Shown one piece after another: positions 35,381 to 45,009 of a stretch of 64,000 bases of DNA (positions within the stretch are counted from its first letter, which is position 1; the number at the start of each line of letters is the position of its first letter). The stretch is from Flavobacterium sp. 1355. GTDB lineage: Bacteria; Bacteroidota; Bacteroidia; Flavobacteriales; Flavobacteriaceae. The stretch covers positions 124,001 through 188,000 of the forward strand of contig NZ_JAFICC010000001.1 in the NCBI RefSeq assembly GCF_017833415.1. Reading direction: 5' to 3'. The notes beneath the pieces were generated by a model. It worked only from the letters and a program-made list of their open reading frames with translations, did no database searches and was not told where the DNA came from. The position numbers were made by a program, and so were the translations under genes.

Positions 35381-36655
35381 ATGCAACGCGACGAACAAAT
35401 TTTTAACCTTATACTAGAGGAACAAGACAGACAAATTCACGGATTAGAACTTATTGCTTCAGAAAACTTTGTAAGTGATGAAGTAATGGAAGCAGCAGGT
35501 TCTGTTTTAACTAATAAATATGCTGAAGGATATCCTGGCAAAAGATACTACGGCGGTTGCGAAGTAGTTGACGTTATTGAGCAAATTGCAATTGACAGAG
35601 CCAAAGAATTGTTTGGTGCTGAATATGCAAACGTACAGCCTCACTCTGGGTCTCAGGCAAACACGGCAGTTTATCATGCATGTTTAAATCCTGGTGATAC
35701 TATTTTAGGTTTTGATTTGTCTCACGGAGGTCACTTAACTCACGGTTCTCCTGTAAACTTTTCTGGTCGTTTATACCGTCCGGTTTTTTACGGTGTAGAT
35801 GCTGAGACCGGTCGTTTAGATTATGATAAAATTCAGGAAATTGCAACAAAAGAGCAGCCAAAATTAATCATTGCAGGAGCTTCGGCTTATTCTCGTGATA
35901 TGGATTTTGCCCGTTTCAGACAAATTGCAGACAGCGTTGGAGCAATCTTATTTGCTGATATTTCTCACCCTGCAGGTCTTATTGCAAAAGGATTAATGAA
36001 CGATCCAATTCCACATTGTCATATCGTTTCTACAACAACTCACAAAACATTGAGAGGACCACGCGGAGGCTTGATTTTAATGGGGAAAGATTTTGAAAAC
36101 CCACAAGGTTTAAAAACTCCAAAAGGAGAAATCAGAATGATGTCATCTTTATTGGATCTTGCTGTTTTCCCTGGAAATCAAGGTGGACCATTAATGCACA
36201 TTATTGCTGCTAAAGCAGTTGCTTTCGGTGAAGCTTTACAAGATGAATTCTTTACATATGCAATGCAATTGCAAAAAAATGCAAATGCTATGGCTGATGC
36301 TTTTGTAAAAAGAGGATACAAAATTATTTCTGGCGGAACAGATAACCATATGATGCTTATTGACTTAAGAAATAAAAATATTTCTGGTAAAGAAGCTGAA
36401 AATGCATTAGTAAAAGCAGAAATCACAGTAAATAAAAACATGGTTCCTTTTGATGATAAATCACCATTTATTACGTCTGGAATTCGTGTAGGAACAGCTG
36501 CAATCACAACTCGTGGTTTAGTTGAAGAAGATATGGAAACTATCGTAGCTTTAATCGACAGAGTATTGGCTGACCACACAAACGAAGCCGTTATCGAAGA
36601 AGTAGCAAACGAAGTAAACGAAATGATGAGCGAAAGACCAATTTTCGTATACTAA
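35381..36655 (+). CDS. glyA: Serine hydroxymethyltransferase
   Basis: A 424-residue PLP enzyme interconverting serine and glycine with tetrahydrofolate. The ATG at 35381 is chosen since an upstream frame start at 35330 lies before the promoter box. Motifs: [38 protein letters not shown], and the PLP lysine segment [14 protein letters not shown]. It is divergent from fahA and followed by a repeat spacer and miaE. Confidence 0.98.
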   Translation: MQRDEQIFNLILEEQDRQIHGLELIASENFVSDEVMEAAGSVLTNKYAEGYPGKRYYGGCEVVDVIEQIAIDRAKELFGAEYANVQPHSGSQANTAVYHACLNPGDTILGFDLSHGGHLTHGSPVNFSGRLYRPVFYGVDAETGRLDYDKIQEIATKEQPKLIIAGASAYSRDMDFARFRQIADSVGAILFADISHPAGLIAKGLMNDPIPHCHIVSTTTHKTLRGPRGGLILMGKDFENPQGLKTPKGEIRMMSSLLDLAVFPGNQGGPLMHIIAAKAVAFGEALQDEFFTYAMQLQKNANAMADAFVKRGYKIISGGTDNHMMLIDLRNKNISGKEAENALVKAEITVNKNMVPFDDKSPFITSGIRVGTAAITTRGLVEEDMETIVALIDRVLADHTNEAVIEEVANEVNEMMSERPIFVY

Positions 36656-36678
36656 AAAAATAAAATTTGAAACTTAAT

Positions 36679-36790
36679 TGTTTCAGGTTTCAAGTTTAAA
36701 GTTTTGTGACGCGTAAAAAAACGTAAACAAAACTTTAAACTTTTTTCGTTCCTAAAAGAACCTGAAACAAAGAAAACCTGAAACAAAATA
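36679..36790. repeat. Inverted 'TTTCAGGTTTCAAG' repeat between glyA and miaE
   Basis: Left TTGTTTCAGGTT plus AAGTTTAAAGTTTTGT and right ACAAAACTTTAAACTT plus AACCTGAAACAA are inverted with small gaps. Similar words occur at 8236-8275. No ORF is seen. Confidence 0.65.
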
Positions 36791-36802
36791 AACAAGAAGA
36801 TT

Positions 36803-37396
36803 ATGGGCGTATTAAGATTACAATTGCCAACAGACCCAAGATGGGTCAATATAGTAGAGAAAAATATTGAAGAGATCCTGACTGATCACGCGTGGTGCGA
36901 GCAAAAAGCAGCAACAAATGCAATAACCATTATTACCAATAACTCTGAACATCAGGATTTGGTAAAAGACTTATTGGCTTTGGCCAAAGAAGAAATCGAT
37001 CACTTTGAGCAGGTTCATAATATTATCATCAAAAGAGGATTAAAATTAGGACGTGAACGCAAAGACGATTATGTTAATGAGTTGTATCAATACATGAAGA
37101 AAAGCGGTGACGGAAGCCGTGTTTCAGGTCTTGTAGAAAGATTACTTTTTTCGGCAATGATCGAAGCCAGAAGCTGTGAACGTTTCAAAGTTTTATCTGA
37201 AAATATTCAGGATGAAGAATTAGCGACTTTCTACAGAGAATTAATGGAAAGCGAAGCCGGACATTACACAACCTTCATCACATACGCCAGAAAATACGGA
37301 GTAGGCATAGATGTAGAAAAACGCTGGAGAGAATGGCTGGCATTCGAAGAATCAATTATAACCAACTACGGAAAAGGCGAAACGATTCATGGATAA
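36803..37396 (+). CDS. miaE: tRNA-(ms2io6A)-hydroxylase-like protein MiaE
   Basis: A 197-residue ferritin-like diiron protein that hydroxylates the isopentenyl group of ms2i6A37 in tRNA. Diiron ligands are visible in the two-helix pairs: HAWCEQKAATNA, AKEEIDHFEQVH, FSAMIEARSCERF and ELMESEAGHYTTF. The start follows the family (MGVLRLQLPTDPRW). It sits behind glyA with a repeat-filled spacer. The family assignment is strong; the exact reaction was shown in other bacteria. Confidence 0.93.
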   Translation: MGVLRLQLPTDPRWVNIVEKNIEEILTDHAWCEQKAATNAITIITNNSEHQDLVKDLLALAKEEIDHFEQVHNIIIKRGLKLGRERKDDYVNELYQYMKKSGDGSRVSGLVERLLFSAMIEARSCERFKVLSENIQDEELATFYRELMESEAGHYTTFITYARKYGVGIDVEKRWREWLAFEESIITNYGKGETIHG

Positions 37397-37490
37397 GGGA
37401 TTTAAATTCAAATTTAAAAATTCCAAATTCCAAAATTGAAGTAAACTTTGTGAACCTCCGTGTAATCTTTGTGAATCTCTGCAGAATAGA

Positions 37491-37545
37491 AAAATCCGCG
37501 TAAAATCTGCGTTTTCGCATAGCGAATCCGTGTCATCCGCGTGCT
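37491..37545 (+). repeat. Dispersed 'AATCCGCG...TTCGC' repeat, third copy
   Basis: AAAATCCGCGTAAAATCTGC, core TTCGCATAGCGAA, then TCCGTGTCATCCGCGTG. Its reverse complement matches 15674-15725 closely. The bases before it (37441-37482) hold TTTGTGAA words of another repeat type. Confidence 0.75.
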
Positions 37546-37596
37546 AAAAATTCAACACAAAGTTTACGCAATCTAAAATCTGAATTCTAAAATCCC

Positions 37597-37604
37597 TATA
37601 TTTG
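37597..37604 (+). promoter_or_regulatory. Promoter -7 box of guaC
   Basis: TATATTTG, exact TAnnTTTG, 23 bases before the ATG. Confidence 0.55.
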
Positions 37605-37627
37605 AAAGTAACGAAAAATTCAAAGCC

Positions 37628-38668
37628 ATGAGAATAGAAACTGATCTTAAATTAGGATTTAAAGATGTAATGATTCGCCCAAAAAGATCAACGCTAAAAA
37701 GCCGGTCGGAAGTTTCATTAGAACGAAATTTTAAATTTTTGCACAGCTCCACAAATTGGACAGGAGTTCCGATTATGGCTGCAAATATGGATACAGTTGG
37801 TACTTTTGAAATGGCAGAAGTTTTAGCCAAGGAAAAACTCTTTACAGCTATTCACAAACATTACTCACCAGAAGAATGGAAAACTTTTTTATCGAAAGTT
37901 ACTCCGGATTTCTACAATTATATCGCCATTAGCACAGGAATCGGAAAGGAAGATTTTGAAAAAATAGGTCGAATTATTACCGAAAATCCTTTGCTAAAAT
38001 TCATTTGCATCGATGTTGCCAATGGCTATTCAGAACATTTTGTTCAGTTTTTGAAACAAACCCGAAAAAAATACTCTGACAAAGTAATTATTGCTGGAAA
38101 TGTAGTAACAGGCGAAATGGTCGAAGAATTACTTTTGGCTGGAGCCGATATTGTAAAAGTGGGAATTGGTCCCGGATCAGTCTGTACAACACGCGTAAAA
38201 ACAGGAGTGGGCTATCCGCAGCTTTCAGCAATTATAGAATGTGCCGATGCTGCACACGGTTTGGGCGGGCACATTATTAGCGATGGGGGCTGCAGTACCC
38301 CGGGCGATGTCGCAAAAGCTTTTGGTGCAGGTTCAGATTTTGTAATGTTAGGAGGAATGCTGGCCGGGCATACAGAAAGTGGCGGGGAGTTAATTGAAGT
38401 AAACGGAGAAAAATTTAAACAATTTTACGGAATGAGTTCGACAACCGCAATGAATAAACATGTTGGCGGAGTAGCAGAATACAGAGCAAGCGAAGGAAAA
38501 ACAGTTAAAGTTCCTTTTAGGGGAAATGTTATCAACACTGTTTTGGATATTTTAGGAGGTTTGCGAAGTACCTGTACTTATGTTGGTGCTTCGAGATTAA
38601 AAGAACTAACCAAGCGAACAACTTTCATCCGCGTAAGCGAACAGGAAAATCAGATTTTTACCAAATAA
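37628..38668 (+). CDS. guaC: GMP reductase
   Basis: A 346-residue IMPDH-superfamily TIM barrel converting GMP to IMP with [19 protein letters not shown] start ([15 protein letters not shown]), [16 protein letters not shown], and the active-site loop [12 protein letters not shown] with catalytic Cys. There are no CBS domains, and the absence of IMPDH length supports GuaC. The last third carries [16 protein letters not shown], typical of GuaC. A single gene with its own promoter box. Confidence 0.96.
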   Translation: MRIETDLKLGFKDVMIRPKRSTLKSRSEVSLERNFKFLHSSTNWTGVPIMAANMDTVGTFEMAEVLAKEKLFTAIHKHYSPEEWKTFLSKVTPDFYNYIAISTGIGKEDFEKIGRIITENPLLKFICIDVANGYSEHFVQFLKQTRKKYSDKVIIAGNVVTGEMVEELLLAGADIVKVGIGPGSVCTTRVKTGVGYPQLSAIIECADAAHGLGGHIISDGGCSTPGDVAKAFGAGSDFVMLGGMLAGHTESGGELIEVNGEKFKQFYGMSSTTAMNKHVGGVAEYRASEGKTVKVPFRGNVINTVLDILGGLRSTCTYVGASRLKELTKRTTFIRVSEQENQIFTK

Positions 38669-38694
38669 ATAAAAAGCATCTTTCAGCATATATT

Positions 38695-39192
38695 ATGATT
38701 ACAATCTCAAAAGCAACAATAAACGATATTAAAACTATTCAGGAAATAACGTATAAAACATGGCCGGTAACGTATGGTAAAATCTTATCGGAAGAGCAGC
38801 TGGTGTACATGCTTGATTTAATTTATTCTGATGAAGCACTGACAGCTCAATTTCAGAAAAATGAACAATTGTTTTATTTAATTTCAGATTCAGAATCTAC
38901 AATTGGATTTATCGGAATTGAGCATCATTATAAAAATGAAGCCATTACGAAAATTCATAAAATATATCTTTTGCCGGAAACCCAAGGAAAAGGAATTGGA
39001 AAAATGGTTATTGATGAAATAGAAAAATTAGCTTTAGACAACAATTCAAATACACTTTCATTAAACGTAAACCGTTTTAATTCAGCTTTGGGTTTTTATA
39101 AAAAAATAGGTTTTGAAATTCTTGAAGAAGTGAATATCGAAATTGGAAATGGATATTTGATGGAAGATTATGTGATGGTAAAAGCTATTTAG
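38695..39192 (+). CDS. GNAT N-acetyltransferase
   Basis: A 165-residue GNAT-family enzyme. The fold runs from ISKATINDIKTIQEI through the acetyl-CoA loop KIYLLPETQGKGIGKMVI (Q/RxxGxG) to SLNVNRFNSALGFYKKIGF at the end. Similar proteins act on polyamines or small amines; the substrate is unknown. It lies 26 bases behind guaC on the same strand and may be co-transcribed. Confidence 0.9.
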   Translation: MITISKATINDIKTIQEITYKTWPVTYGKILSEEQLVYMLDLIYSDEALTAQFQKNEQLFYLISDSESTIGFIGIEHHYKNEAITKIHKIYLLPETQGKGIGKMVIDEIEKLALDNNSNTLSLNVNRFNSALGFYKKIGFEILEEVNIEIGNGYLMEDYVMVKAI

Positions 39193-39260
39193 AGCAAATT
39201 TTTACTTATCCGTAGTTTCTTTGTTGATTATTATGCAGAGTCCAAATGAATCAAAAAAAT

Positions 39261-39296
39261 GAGATCTCCAGAATTTCAATCCCGAGATCTCTTTTA
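39261..39296. terminator. Terminator with GAGATCTC arms
   Basis: GAGATCTC at 39261-39268 and 39284-39291 (self-complementary word), with T-run after and A-run before, so it serves both the GNAT gene and the convergent membrane gene. Confidence 0.7.
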
Positions 39297-39304
39297 TATA
39301 TAAT

Positions 39305-39787
39305 TTATGACTGCAATAGCTTATACATTAAACCAGCAAGGAAAAAGAAAAACACAAAGCATAATGCGTTTATTCCTAATACTTTCATGTATTTGTTAGT
39401 AGTTGAAGTATTACTTCTAAAGATAGTATAATTAATAACTGTTGACGCACCTCCAATTGCACCTCCAATTGCACCTCCACTAAATATTATTAGGATCGGT
39501 AATCCTCCAATTACATACTCATACCATTTTAATTTACTTGCCATAGGATGTTTTTTTCCATCAATATTCAAAGCTTGTAAAGAAATATCTGGAAAATTAG
39601 TTTTAGGAAAAGCTTTTACTATATCGCCATTAGCCTTTTTTATTAAAAATGGTTTTCCTTTTTCGGTACTTTGCTCAACAGTGTTTCCGTTTTGTTTTAA
39701 TGTTGCTTTTCCTGAAAACACATTATTTTCAAATTCGAAATTATCATTCGGAAAATCTGCTATTGTAAATTTAAAATTATTTTTCAT
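39305..39787 (-). CDS. Two-transmembrane protein of unknown function
   Basis: A 160-residue protein. Residues 1-80 are soluble and strand-rich (FKFTIADFPNDNFEFENN). Two hydrophobic segments follow: one with a GGAIGGAIGGA repeat (about 93-118), which could pack tightly as a glycine-zipper helix, and one near the C-terminus (ALCFVFFFFLAGLMY). The Gly repeat is encoded by a 12-base tandem DNA repeat (39447-39480). A -7 box TATTTTTG sits at 39831-39838 on the minus strand. I do not recognise the family. Confidence 0.65.
   Translation of the reverse strand: MKNNFKFTIADFPNDNFEFENNVFSGKATLKQNGNTVEQSTEKGKPFLIKKANGDIVKAFPKTNFPDISLQALNIDGKKHPMASKLKWYEYVIGGLPILIIFSGGAIGGAIGGASTVINYTIFRSNTSTTNKYMKVLGINALCFVFFFFLAGLMYKLLQS
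39447..39480. repeat. 12-base tandem repeat inside a coding sequence
   Basis: Two full units GCACCTCCAATT and a third partial one, encoding GGAI units on the minus strand. Unit length is a multiple of three, so copy change would not shift the frame. Confidence 0.8.
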
Positions 39788-39898
39788 TACTTTTTTTATT
39801 AGTATTTGATTGAGGTTTTTATAAGTTTTACAAAAATATCGCTGGTAATTAATATTACTTTGAATTAAAAGCTAAAAAAATGATAAAATAAGATTTTT

Positions 39899-40477
39899 TC
39901 AGCTCACAATGATACCGTGCTTAAATAGTAATCCTTTCACTTCTTTCAAAGCAAAAACAGCTTTCTTAAGTTTAGTTTTTGATGGATCAATAGTATAGTT
40001 ATAACTCGTTTTAAAATCTGCCTTATTGGCAATCGCTTTGTCAAATTCAGAGCGATATAAATCGCAGTTATCAAAGAGTACGCCTGTTAGGTCTGTGGCC
40101 ATGAAATCTACAGCAATAAGACTGCAGCTGTTAAAGGTTGTTCCTTTTATTTTAAGGGTATAAAACTTAGAAAAATCAAGAATACAATCATAAAAATGAA
40201 CTTCAAAGATTAATTTATCGCACATCGCAAAATTTACTTCTTTGATTTCACATCTGTAAAAAGTTACACTTCTAAACGCTACATAATTGATTTTTGCTTC
40301 ATTAAAAACACAATCATTAAAAACACAATCGATAAAGGTAAGAGCCAAAAATGTGCAGGCCGAGAAATTACAATTATTAAATGTACAGCATTCAAAATCT
40401 TTAAAATTAAGATCATCTCTACCATAAACGATGGTATTATATTCTTTATCAAGAAAATATTCAGATTCTTTTTTCAC
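39899..40477 (-). CDS. Pentapeptide-repeat protein
   Basis: A 192-residue protein made of about 20 pentapeptide units (CCTFNNCNFSACTFLALTF and onward) with Phe or Leu at every fifth centre position, giving a right-handed quadrilateral beta-helix. The Cys/Phe-rich turns resemble the QnrB/MfpA group, some of which shield DNA gyrase, but I see no loops typical for Qnr and do not assign a resistance role. No signal peptide, so cytoplasmic. It stands alone and divergent from the Omp85-type gene. Confidence 0.88.
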   Translation of the reverse strand: MKKESEYFLDKEYNTIVYGRDDLNFKDFECCTFNNCNFSACTFLALTFIDCVFNDCVFNEAKINYVAFRSVTFYRCEIKEVNFAMCDKLIFEVHFYDCILDFSKFYTLKIKGTTFNSCSLIAVDFMATDLTGVLFDNCDLYRSEFDKAIANKADFKTSYNYTIDPSKTKLKKAVFALKEVKGLLFKHGIIVS

Positions 40478-40656
40478 TGCTTTTTAATCGTTATTTCAGA
40501 CTGAAAAGATAATAATTAACGTGAGATAGTTTTTGAAATATGCAGAATATTTATTTTTTCCTTTTATAAAATATTTATTTTATTTTTTAAAGTGTTGATA
40601 ATAAGGATTATATTTACTGTAAGGTTTGTTATTATTAAAAAAGTAACTAGTTTAAA

Positions 40657-41934
40657 ATGGTAAAGTTTTTAAAAAATAATTTCTTAAAATATTTCTTTAA
40701 AATCTCAGGGTTAGTTTTTTTTATTTCATTTAATAGTATAGCGCAGAACAATATTGAAAAAGCGGAACCTTGTCCGCCAAAAACAATCCTGGAACTTTTT
40801 ACAAAAAAAGACAAAGACTCACTTTTGAGTTTAAAACCACAAAAGAATAGTTTTTTCCTTGTTATTCCGGCAATTGGTTCTCAACCTGCCACAGGGTTTT
40901 TCTATGGAGCAGTTGCTCAATATACTTTTAAGGGAAAAGAAAAAGCAGATAAGTATTCGATCGCAAATCTTGGAATAACCTACACCACAAAAAAGCAATG
41001 GCTGGTAAATGTCAAAAACAATATTTTATTAAAAAACAATAAGATATTCTTAAGTGGGGATTATCGGATATATATATTTTCACAGCCTAATTATGGTTTA
41101 GGCACCAATATTATTCCTCCAGCCAGAGACAAACCGAAAGGATTTAGCATTGATTCACTTGCACAACCAATGGATTATAATTATTTTAAATTTCACCAGA
41201 CAGCTTCTTTTGAAGTAAAAAAGAATTTTTATGTTGGTGGTGGAATCAACATCGATTGGTACGCGAATATAGTAGATAAAAAACTGGATTTGGCAAACGG
41301 AATAACTACTTATCATTACGACTATAGCCAAAAATATGAATTTGATAATCTGGAGTATTTTTTGACCGGTGTGAGCCTTAATTTAGTTTACGACTCAAGG
41401 GACAATCAAGTTAATGCAAGTCGTGGCTGGTTTGCAAATTTAAATTATCGTTTTAATCCTGTATTTTTTAAAAATCAGGATAATAGTAATATTCTTTATG
41501 CAGAATATCGCAATTTCATTCCGGTTTCACAAAAAAACGACCGTTATATTTTAGCACTTTGGGCTTATGGACAATTTGTGACAAATGGTAAAGTACCCTA
41601 TTTAAATTTACCGGCTATTGGCTGGGATCAGCGCAGCCGCAGTGGAGAAGGGTATACACAAGGTCTTTTTAGGGGAACAAATTTGGTTTATCTCGCATCT
41701 GAACTTCGTTTTCCAATTACCTGTAATCAAATGTTCAGCGGAGTTGTATTTACGAATTTTGTAACAGCAAGTAATCCGGATACCAATACAAAACTCTTTC
41801 ATTCCGTTCAGCCTGCCGCAGGTCTGGGTTTGAGAATTTTAATAGATAAGGCAACCCGAACCAATTTGATCGTTGATCAGGCCTGGGGAAATAGTTCTAA
41901 AGGCTTTTATTTAAATGCTGGTGAAACTTTTTAA
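40657..41934 (+). CDS. Omp85/BamA-TamA type outer-membrane barrel without POTRA domains
   Basis: A 425-residue exported protein: signal segment LVFFISFNSIAQ, then about 40 residues of linker and a 16-strand-like barrel. VYDSRDNQVNASRGW is the barrel-family motif also found in BamA and TamA, and LFRGTNLVYLASELRFPI matches the later surface-antigen part. No POTRA domain fits before it. It ends in AGETF, with a terminal Phe. Such short members may export or insert small substrates, or act as porins; unknown here. It lies just before a two-component system on the same strand. Confidence 0.82.
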   Translation: MVKFLKNNFLKYFFKISGLVFFISFNSIAQNNIEKAEPCPPKTILELFTKKDKDSLLSLKPQKNSFFLVIPAIGSQPATGFFYGAVAQYTFKGKEKADKYSIANLGITYTTKKQWLVNVKNNILLKNNKIFLSGDYRIYIFSQPNYGLGTNIIPPARDKPKGFSIDSLAQPMDYNYFKFHQTASFEVKKNFYVGGGINIDWYANIVDKKLDLANGITTYHYDYSQKYEFDNLEYFLTGVSLNLVYDSRDNQVNASRGWFANLNYRFNPVFFKNQDNSNILYAEYRNFIPVSQKNDRYILALWAYGQFVTNGKVPYLNLPAIGWDQRSRSGEGYTQGLFRGTNLVYLASELRFPITCNQMFSGVVFTNFVTASNPDTNTKLFHSVQPAAGLGLRILIDKATRTNLIVDQAWGNSSKGFYLNAGETF

Positions 41935-42060
41935 AATAGAACTTCGCTGTTATTCTACCTATTAATAACGAGAACTTCATTTTTACCACTTCAAAATTGA
42001 TTTCTTCATAATTAATTCATAATTATAATTTATTGTGGTTTCTATTTTAATCTCAATTCT

Positions 42061-42068
42061 TATTTTTG
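42061..42068 (+). promoter_or_regulatory. Promoter -7 box of the two-component operon
   Basis: TATTTTTG, exact TAnnTTTG, 19 bases before the response-regulator ATG. A TTG lies at 42033-42035, spacing 25, a little wide. Confidence 0.5.
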
Positions 42069-42087
42069 TTAATAATACCACTATTAA

Positions 42088-42762
42088 ATGAAGTTACTTA
42101 TAGTCGAAGACGAGCCAAATTTACTCTCTATTTTACGTAAAGGATTTGCAGAAAACAACAACGAAGTTAGTGTTGCGCTAGATGGTACAACTGCTTTGGA
42201 GATGATTAACAGCTATACTTTTGATGTTGTAATTTTGGATGTTATGTTGCCGGATATAAACGGAATTGAAATTTGCAGAAGATTGCGCGCCGGTAAAAAC
42301 TTTGTTCCTATATTACTTTTAACAGCTTTGGGAACTTCAGAAAATATTGTAACCGGTTTAAATGCCGGTGCTGATGATTATCTGGTAAAACCTTTTAAGT
42401 TTGGCGAACTTGACGCAAGAGTAAATGCGCTAAACAGAAGAGCGCACCAGGAAACAGAAAAAATAGATACCATAATAATTAGTGATTTGGAGATAAATGG
42501 GAAAGCTAAAACGGTTAAACGAGATGGCGAACCAATTATTTTAACAGCCAAAGAATTTAAGTTACTTTATTATTTAGCCAAAAACACTGGCAGAATTGTA
42601 TCCCGTGACCAGATTTTAGATAATGTCTGGGATATTAATTTTGATATGAATACCAATGTTGTCGATGTTTACATCAATTATTTGAGAAAAAAAATAGATA
42701 AGCCTTTCAAGACCAAACTTATCCAGACCATGAAAGGTTTAGGATATGTAATACAAGCCTAA
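42088..42762 (+). CDS. OmpR/PhoB-type response regulator
   Basis: A 224-residue response regulator. Receiver domain (1-118) with acidic pocket Glu7-Asp8, phospho-acceptor Asp51 in ILDVMLPD, Thr79 and Lys101 in VKPF. The winged-helix DNA-binding domain (about 128-222) has LTAKEFKLLYYLAKN and VYINYLRKKID. It is one base apart from the histidine kinase gene and should be its partner. The -7 box at 42061 gives the operon promoter. Target genes may include the neighbours. Confidence 0.96.
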   Translation: MKLLIVEDEPNLLSILRKGFAENNNEVSVALDGTTALEMINSYTFDVVILDVMLPDINGIEICRRLRAGKNFVPILLLTALGTSENIVTGLNAGADDYLVKPFKFGELDARVNALNRRAHQETEKIDTIIISDLEINGKAKTVKRDGEPIILTAKEFKLLYYLAKNTGRIVSRDQILDNVWDINFDMNTNVVDVYINYLRKKIDKPFKTKLIQTMKGLGYVIQA

Positions 42763-42763
42763 A

Positions 42764-44164
42764 ATGGACATTAGAAAAAAAATCACTTTTACTTATGTAG
42801 CACTTTCCACTTTTAGTACTTTGCTGCTCAGTATAATAGTATTTGTTTTATTTAGAGAAAACAACCGTTATCATTTCTTAAAAAGACTTGAGGACAGGGC
42901 AAAAATTGTTGCTTCTGTACATTTTCAAAATGATCCCGAAAAAATAAAATACTACAGCAACCTGAAAAAAAACGGACTGGAAGAACTTATTGAGGAAGAA
43001 GAATATGTTCTAAAAATAAATAGTGCCAATAGTTTTGATTATAATACCAAACTAAATCTTCCGAATGAGTTTTATTCTAATATCCTGCAAACCGGAAAAG
43101 ACTATTTTGAGGTTAACAGTAAGTATTATTTAGGGCAGGTTTTTACAGAAAGCAATCAAAAATATATTGTAATTGTTGGTGCAAGAGACAAAAGAGGAAA
43201 AACAACAACAATATATATAATAAAAATTTTATTTTTTGGCGGTATCGGATTTATTCTTCTGGCTTTCTTTTTAGGACGTTTTCTGGCAAAACGTGTTATA
43301 AATCCTGTATCCAGAATTACCAAAGAAGTAAACAGGATTAGTGCTTCAAACCTACATAACAGATTGCCCGAAGTAAAAAATTCAGATGAAATTTCAGATT
43401 TGACCAAAACGTTTAATGATATGCTGGACCGTCTTGAAACGTCTTTTGAGATTCAGGCCAACTTCATTAACAATGCCTCTCACGAATTAAAAACTCCGAT
43501 TACAACTATTATAGCCGAGGCCGAAATCATGCTTCTTAAGGAGCGTGAAGTTGCCGAATATGTAGAATCCCTGCAAAATATTTACAGCCAGGCTTCAAGA
43601 TTAGGCAATCTGACCGAGAGTTTACTTAAACTTACACAAACGGGTTATGATGGCAATAAGCAGGTTTTGGATATCGCCCGAATTGATGAGTTGTTATTGG
43701 ATGTAAAATCGGACCTGGATAAAATCTATCCGGATAACCGTGTAAGCATCAAACTTAATTTTGCACCAAACGATTCTAGTTTACTGCTAATTCCGTGTAA
43801 CAGGCCCCTTTTAGAATTAGCGATAAATAATATTATTACAAACGGAGTAAAATACTCGGATAATAATGAAGTATTCGTTGTGCTTTTTGCCAATAATGAA
43901 GCGATAAAAATTTCTATAAATGATATCGGAATCGGAATTCCTCCTGAAGATATTCCTCATTTGTATGAACCTTTCTTTAGGGGAAAAATTGCTGCCAAAT
44001 ATATAGGCTACGGATTAGGTCTTCCGTTGGCTTCTAAAATTATCCGAATGCATAATGGTGAAATACAAGTACAATCGGAACAAAATAAAGGAACTATTGT
44101 AACTATAATCTTTAAGAAAGATATTAAAAAGAGCAACATTAAAAAATCTAATGTTGAATCTTAG
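42764..44164 (+). CDS. Sensor histidine kinase
   Basis: A 466-residue membrane kinase. Two transmembrane helices (about 8-29 and 150-172) flank a 120-residue periplasmic sensor; then HAMP (about 173-225), HisKA with phospho-acceptor His240 in NASHELKTP, and HATPase with N-box LAINNIITNGVKYSDN, G1 DIGIGIPPEDI and G2 GYGLGLPLASKI. The signal is unknown. The C-terminal tail KKSNIKKSNVES is repetitive and poorly ordered. It follows the regulator gene by one base. Confidence 0.95.
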   Translation: MDIRKKITFTYVALSTFSTLLLSIIVFVLFRENNRYHFLKRLEDRAKIVASVHFQNDPEKIKYYSNLKKNGLEELIEEEEYVLKINSANSFDYNTKLNLPNEFYSNILQTGKDYFEVNSKYYLGQVFTESNQKYIVIVGARDKRGKTTTIYIIKILFFGGIGFILLAFFLGRFLAKRVINPVSRITKEVNRISASNLHNRLPEVKNSDEISDLTKTFNDMLDRLETSFEIQANFINNASHELKTPITTIIAEAEIMLLKEREVAEYVESLQNIYSQASRLGNLTESLLKLTQTGYDGNKQVLDIARIDELLLDVKSDLDKIYPDNRVSIKLNFAPNDSSLLLIPCNRPLLELAINNIITNGVKYSDNNEVFVVLFANNEAIKISINDIGIGIPPEDIPHLYEPFFRGKIAAKYIGYGLGLPLASKIIRMHNGEIQVQSEQNKGTIVTIIFKKDIKKSNIKKSNVES

Positions 44165-44241
44165 AAAAATCTAATTTTATATTAAGACCCTTCTAATTTT
44201 CAGGGAGTTATTTTGTATGTATAAACTAAACGATTATACAT

Positions 44242-44964
44242 ATGAAAAATTTCCTAATACCTACTACCTTAAAACAAGATACGATCAGCGCTGTAAAATC
44301 AGCTATCGTTCAAGGTAAAAACAGCGATTTTCAAATTGTTTTAATGATGGTTTCTGAAACTCCGGATTCTTTTTCATCATCACAATTTTTGCGCGAAATG
44401 AGAACAGGTATTTCTGCAAGCCAGGAAGAAGTTCTTGAAACCTGCCGATACATTATTGAAAAAACACCTAACTGCAAATTAAAAGTTCATAATCAATACG
44501 GACTTTCATCTCCAATCTTCAAAGGTATTATAGATGCTTTTAATGTCAAATTGGTTATTCTGACCAATTCTTATAAACAAGAAACAAAACGCATTCACAA
44601 CTATTTGGTAAAACTGGCCGGAAACCAAAAATGCCCAATATTGCATTTAGGTACAGAACTTAATAAGGATAATTTTTATAAAGCCCTTTATATCGAAAAT
44701 ACAAATGCAAATCTGCATGTAAAAGATGTTCAGCAGTTTTTGAGTGCTAATTTCTCTTATGAAATTGTCAGCCAGACAGCCAAAACAAATGACAGTCAAG
44801 AGGATATGACACCTTACTTATCTGAAGCGATTTCAAAATATGATATCGATTTACTGGTAGAAACACGCAAGGGCGAAAAAATAAAATTCAAAAAAACAAA
44901 AAAAGAAAACATTAACGATAGATTGGGTCTTCCGGTATTATCGCTCTACGAAGAGTTGGCATAA
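44242..44964 (+). CDS. Universal-stress-protein-like protein
   Basis: A 240-residue cytoplasmic protein with a USP-like alternation (MKNFLIPTTLKQDTISAVKSAI at the start, FNVKLVILTNS in the middle, CPILHLG at the end of the first half), and a second, more divergent half. The ATP-binding GxxG motif is not recognisable, so it may be a USP-like fold without nucleotide binding. It is 77 bases behind the histidine kinase and just before a bestrophin-like gene, so all may belong to one regulated set. The assignment is tentative. Confidence 0.5.
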   Translation: MKNFLIPTTLKQDTISAVKSAIVQGKNSDFQIVLMMVSETPDSFSSSQFLREMRTGISASQEEVLETCRYIIEKTPNCKLKVHNQYGLSSPIFKGIIDAFNVKLVILTNSYKQETKRIHNYLVKLAGNQKCPILHLGTELNKDNFYKALYIENTNANLHVKDVQQFLSANFSYEIVSQTAKTNDSQEDMTPYLSEAISKYDIDLLVETRKGEKIKFKKTKKENINDRLGLPVLSLYEELA

Positions 44965-45009
44965 GCTGATTTATCAAAGAAAATATAAGTTTAATTTAAA
45001 ACCGAAAAT

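Noticed and set aside
39899..40477. Quinolone-resistance (Qnr) gene
   Set aside because: Pentapeptide repeats are clear, but length and loops do not match Qnr well enough for a resistance call.
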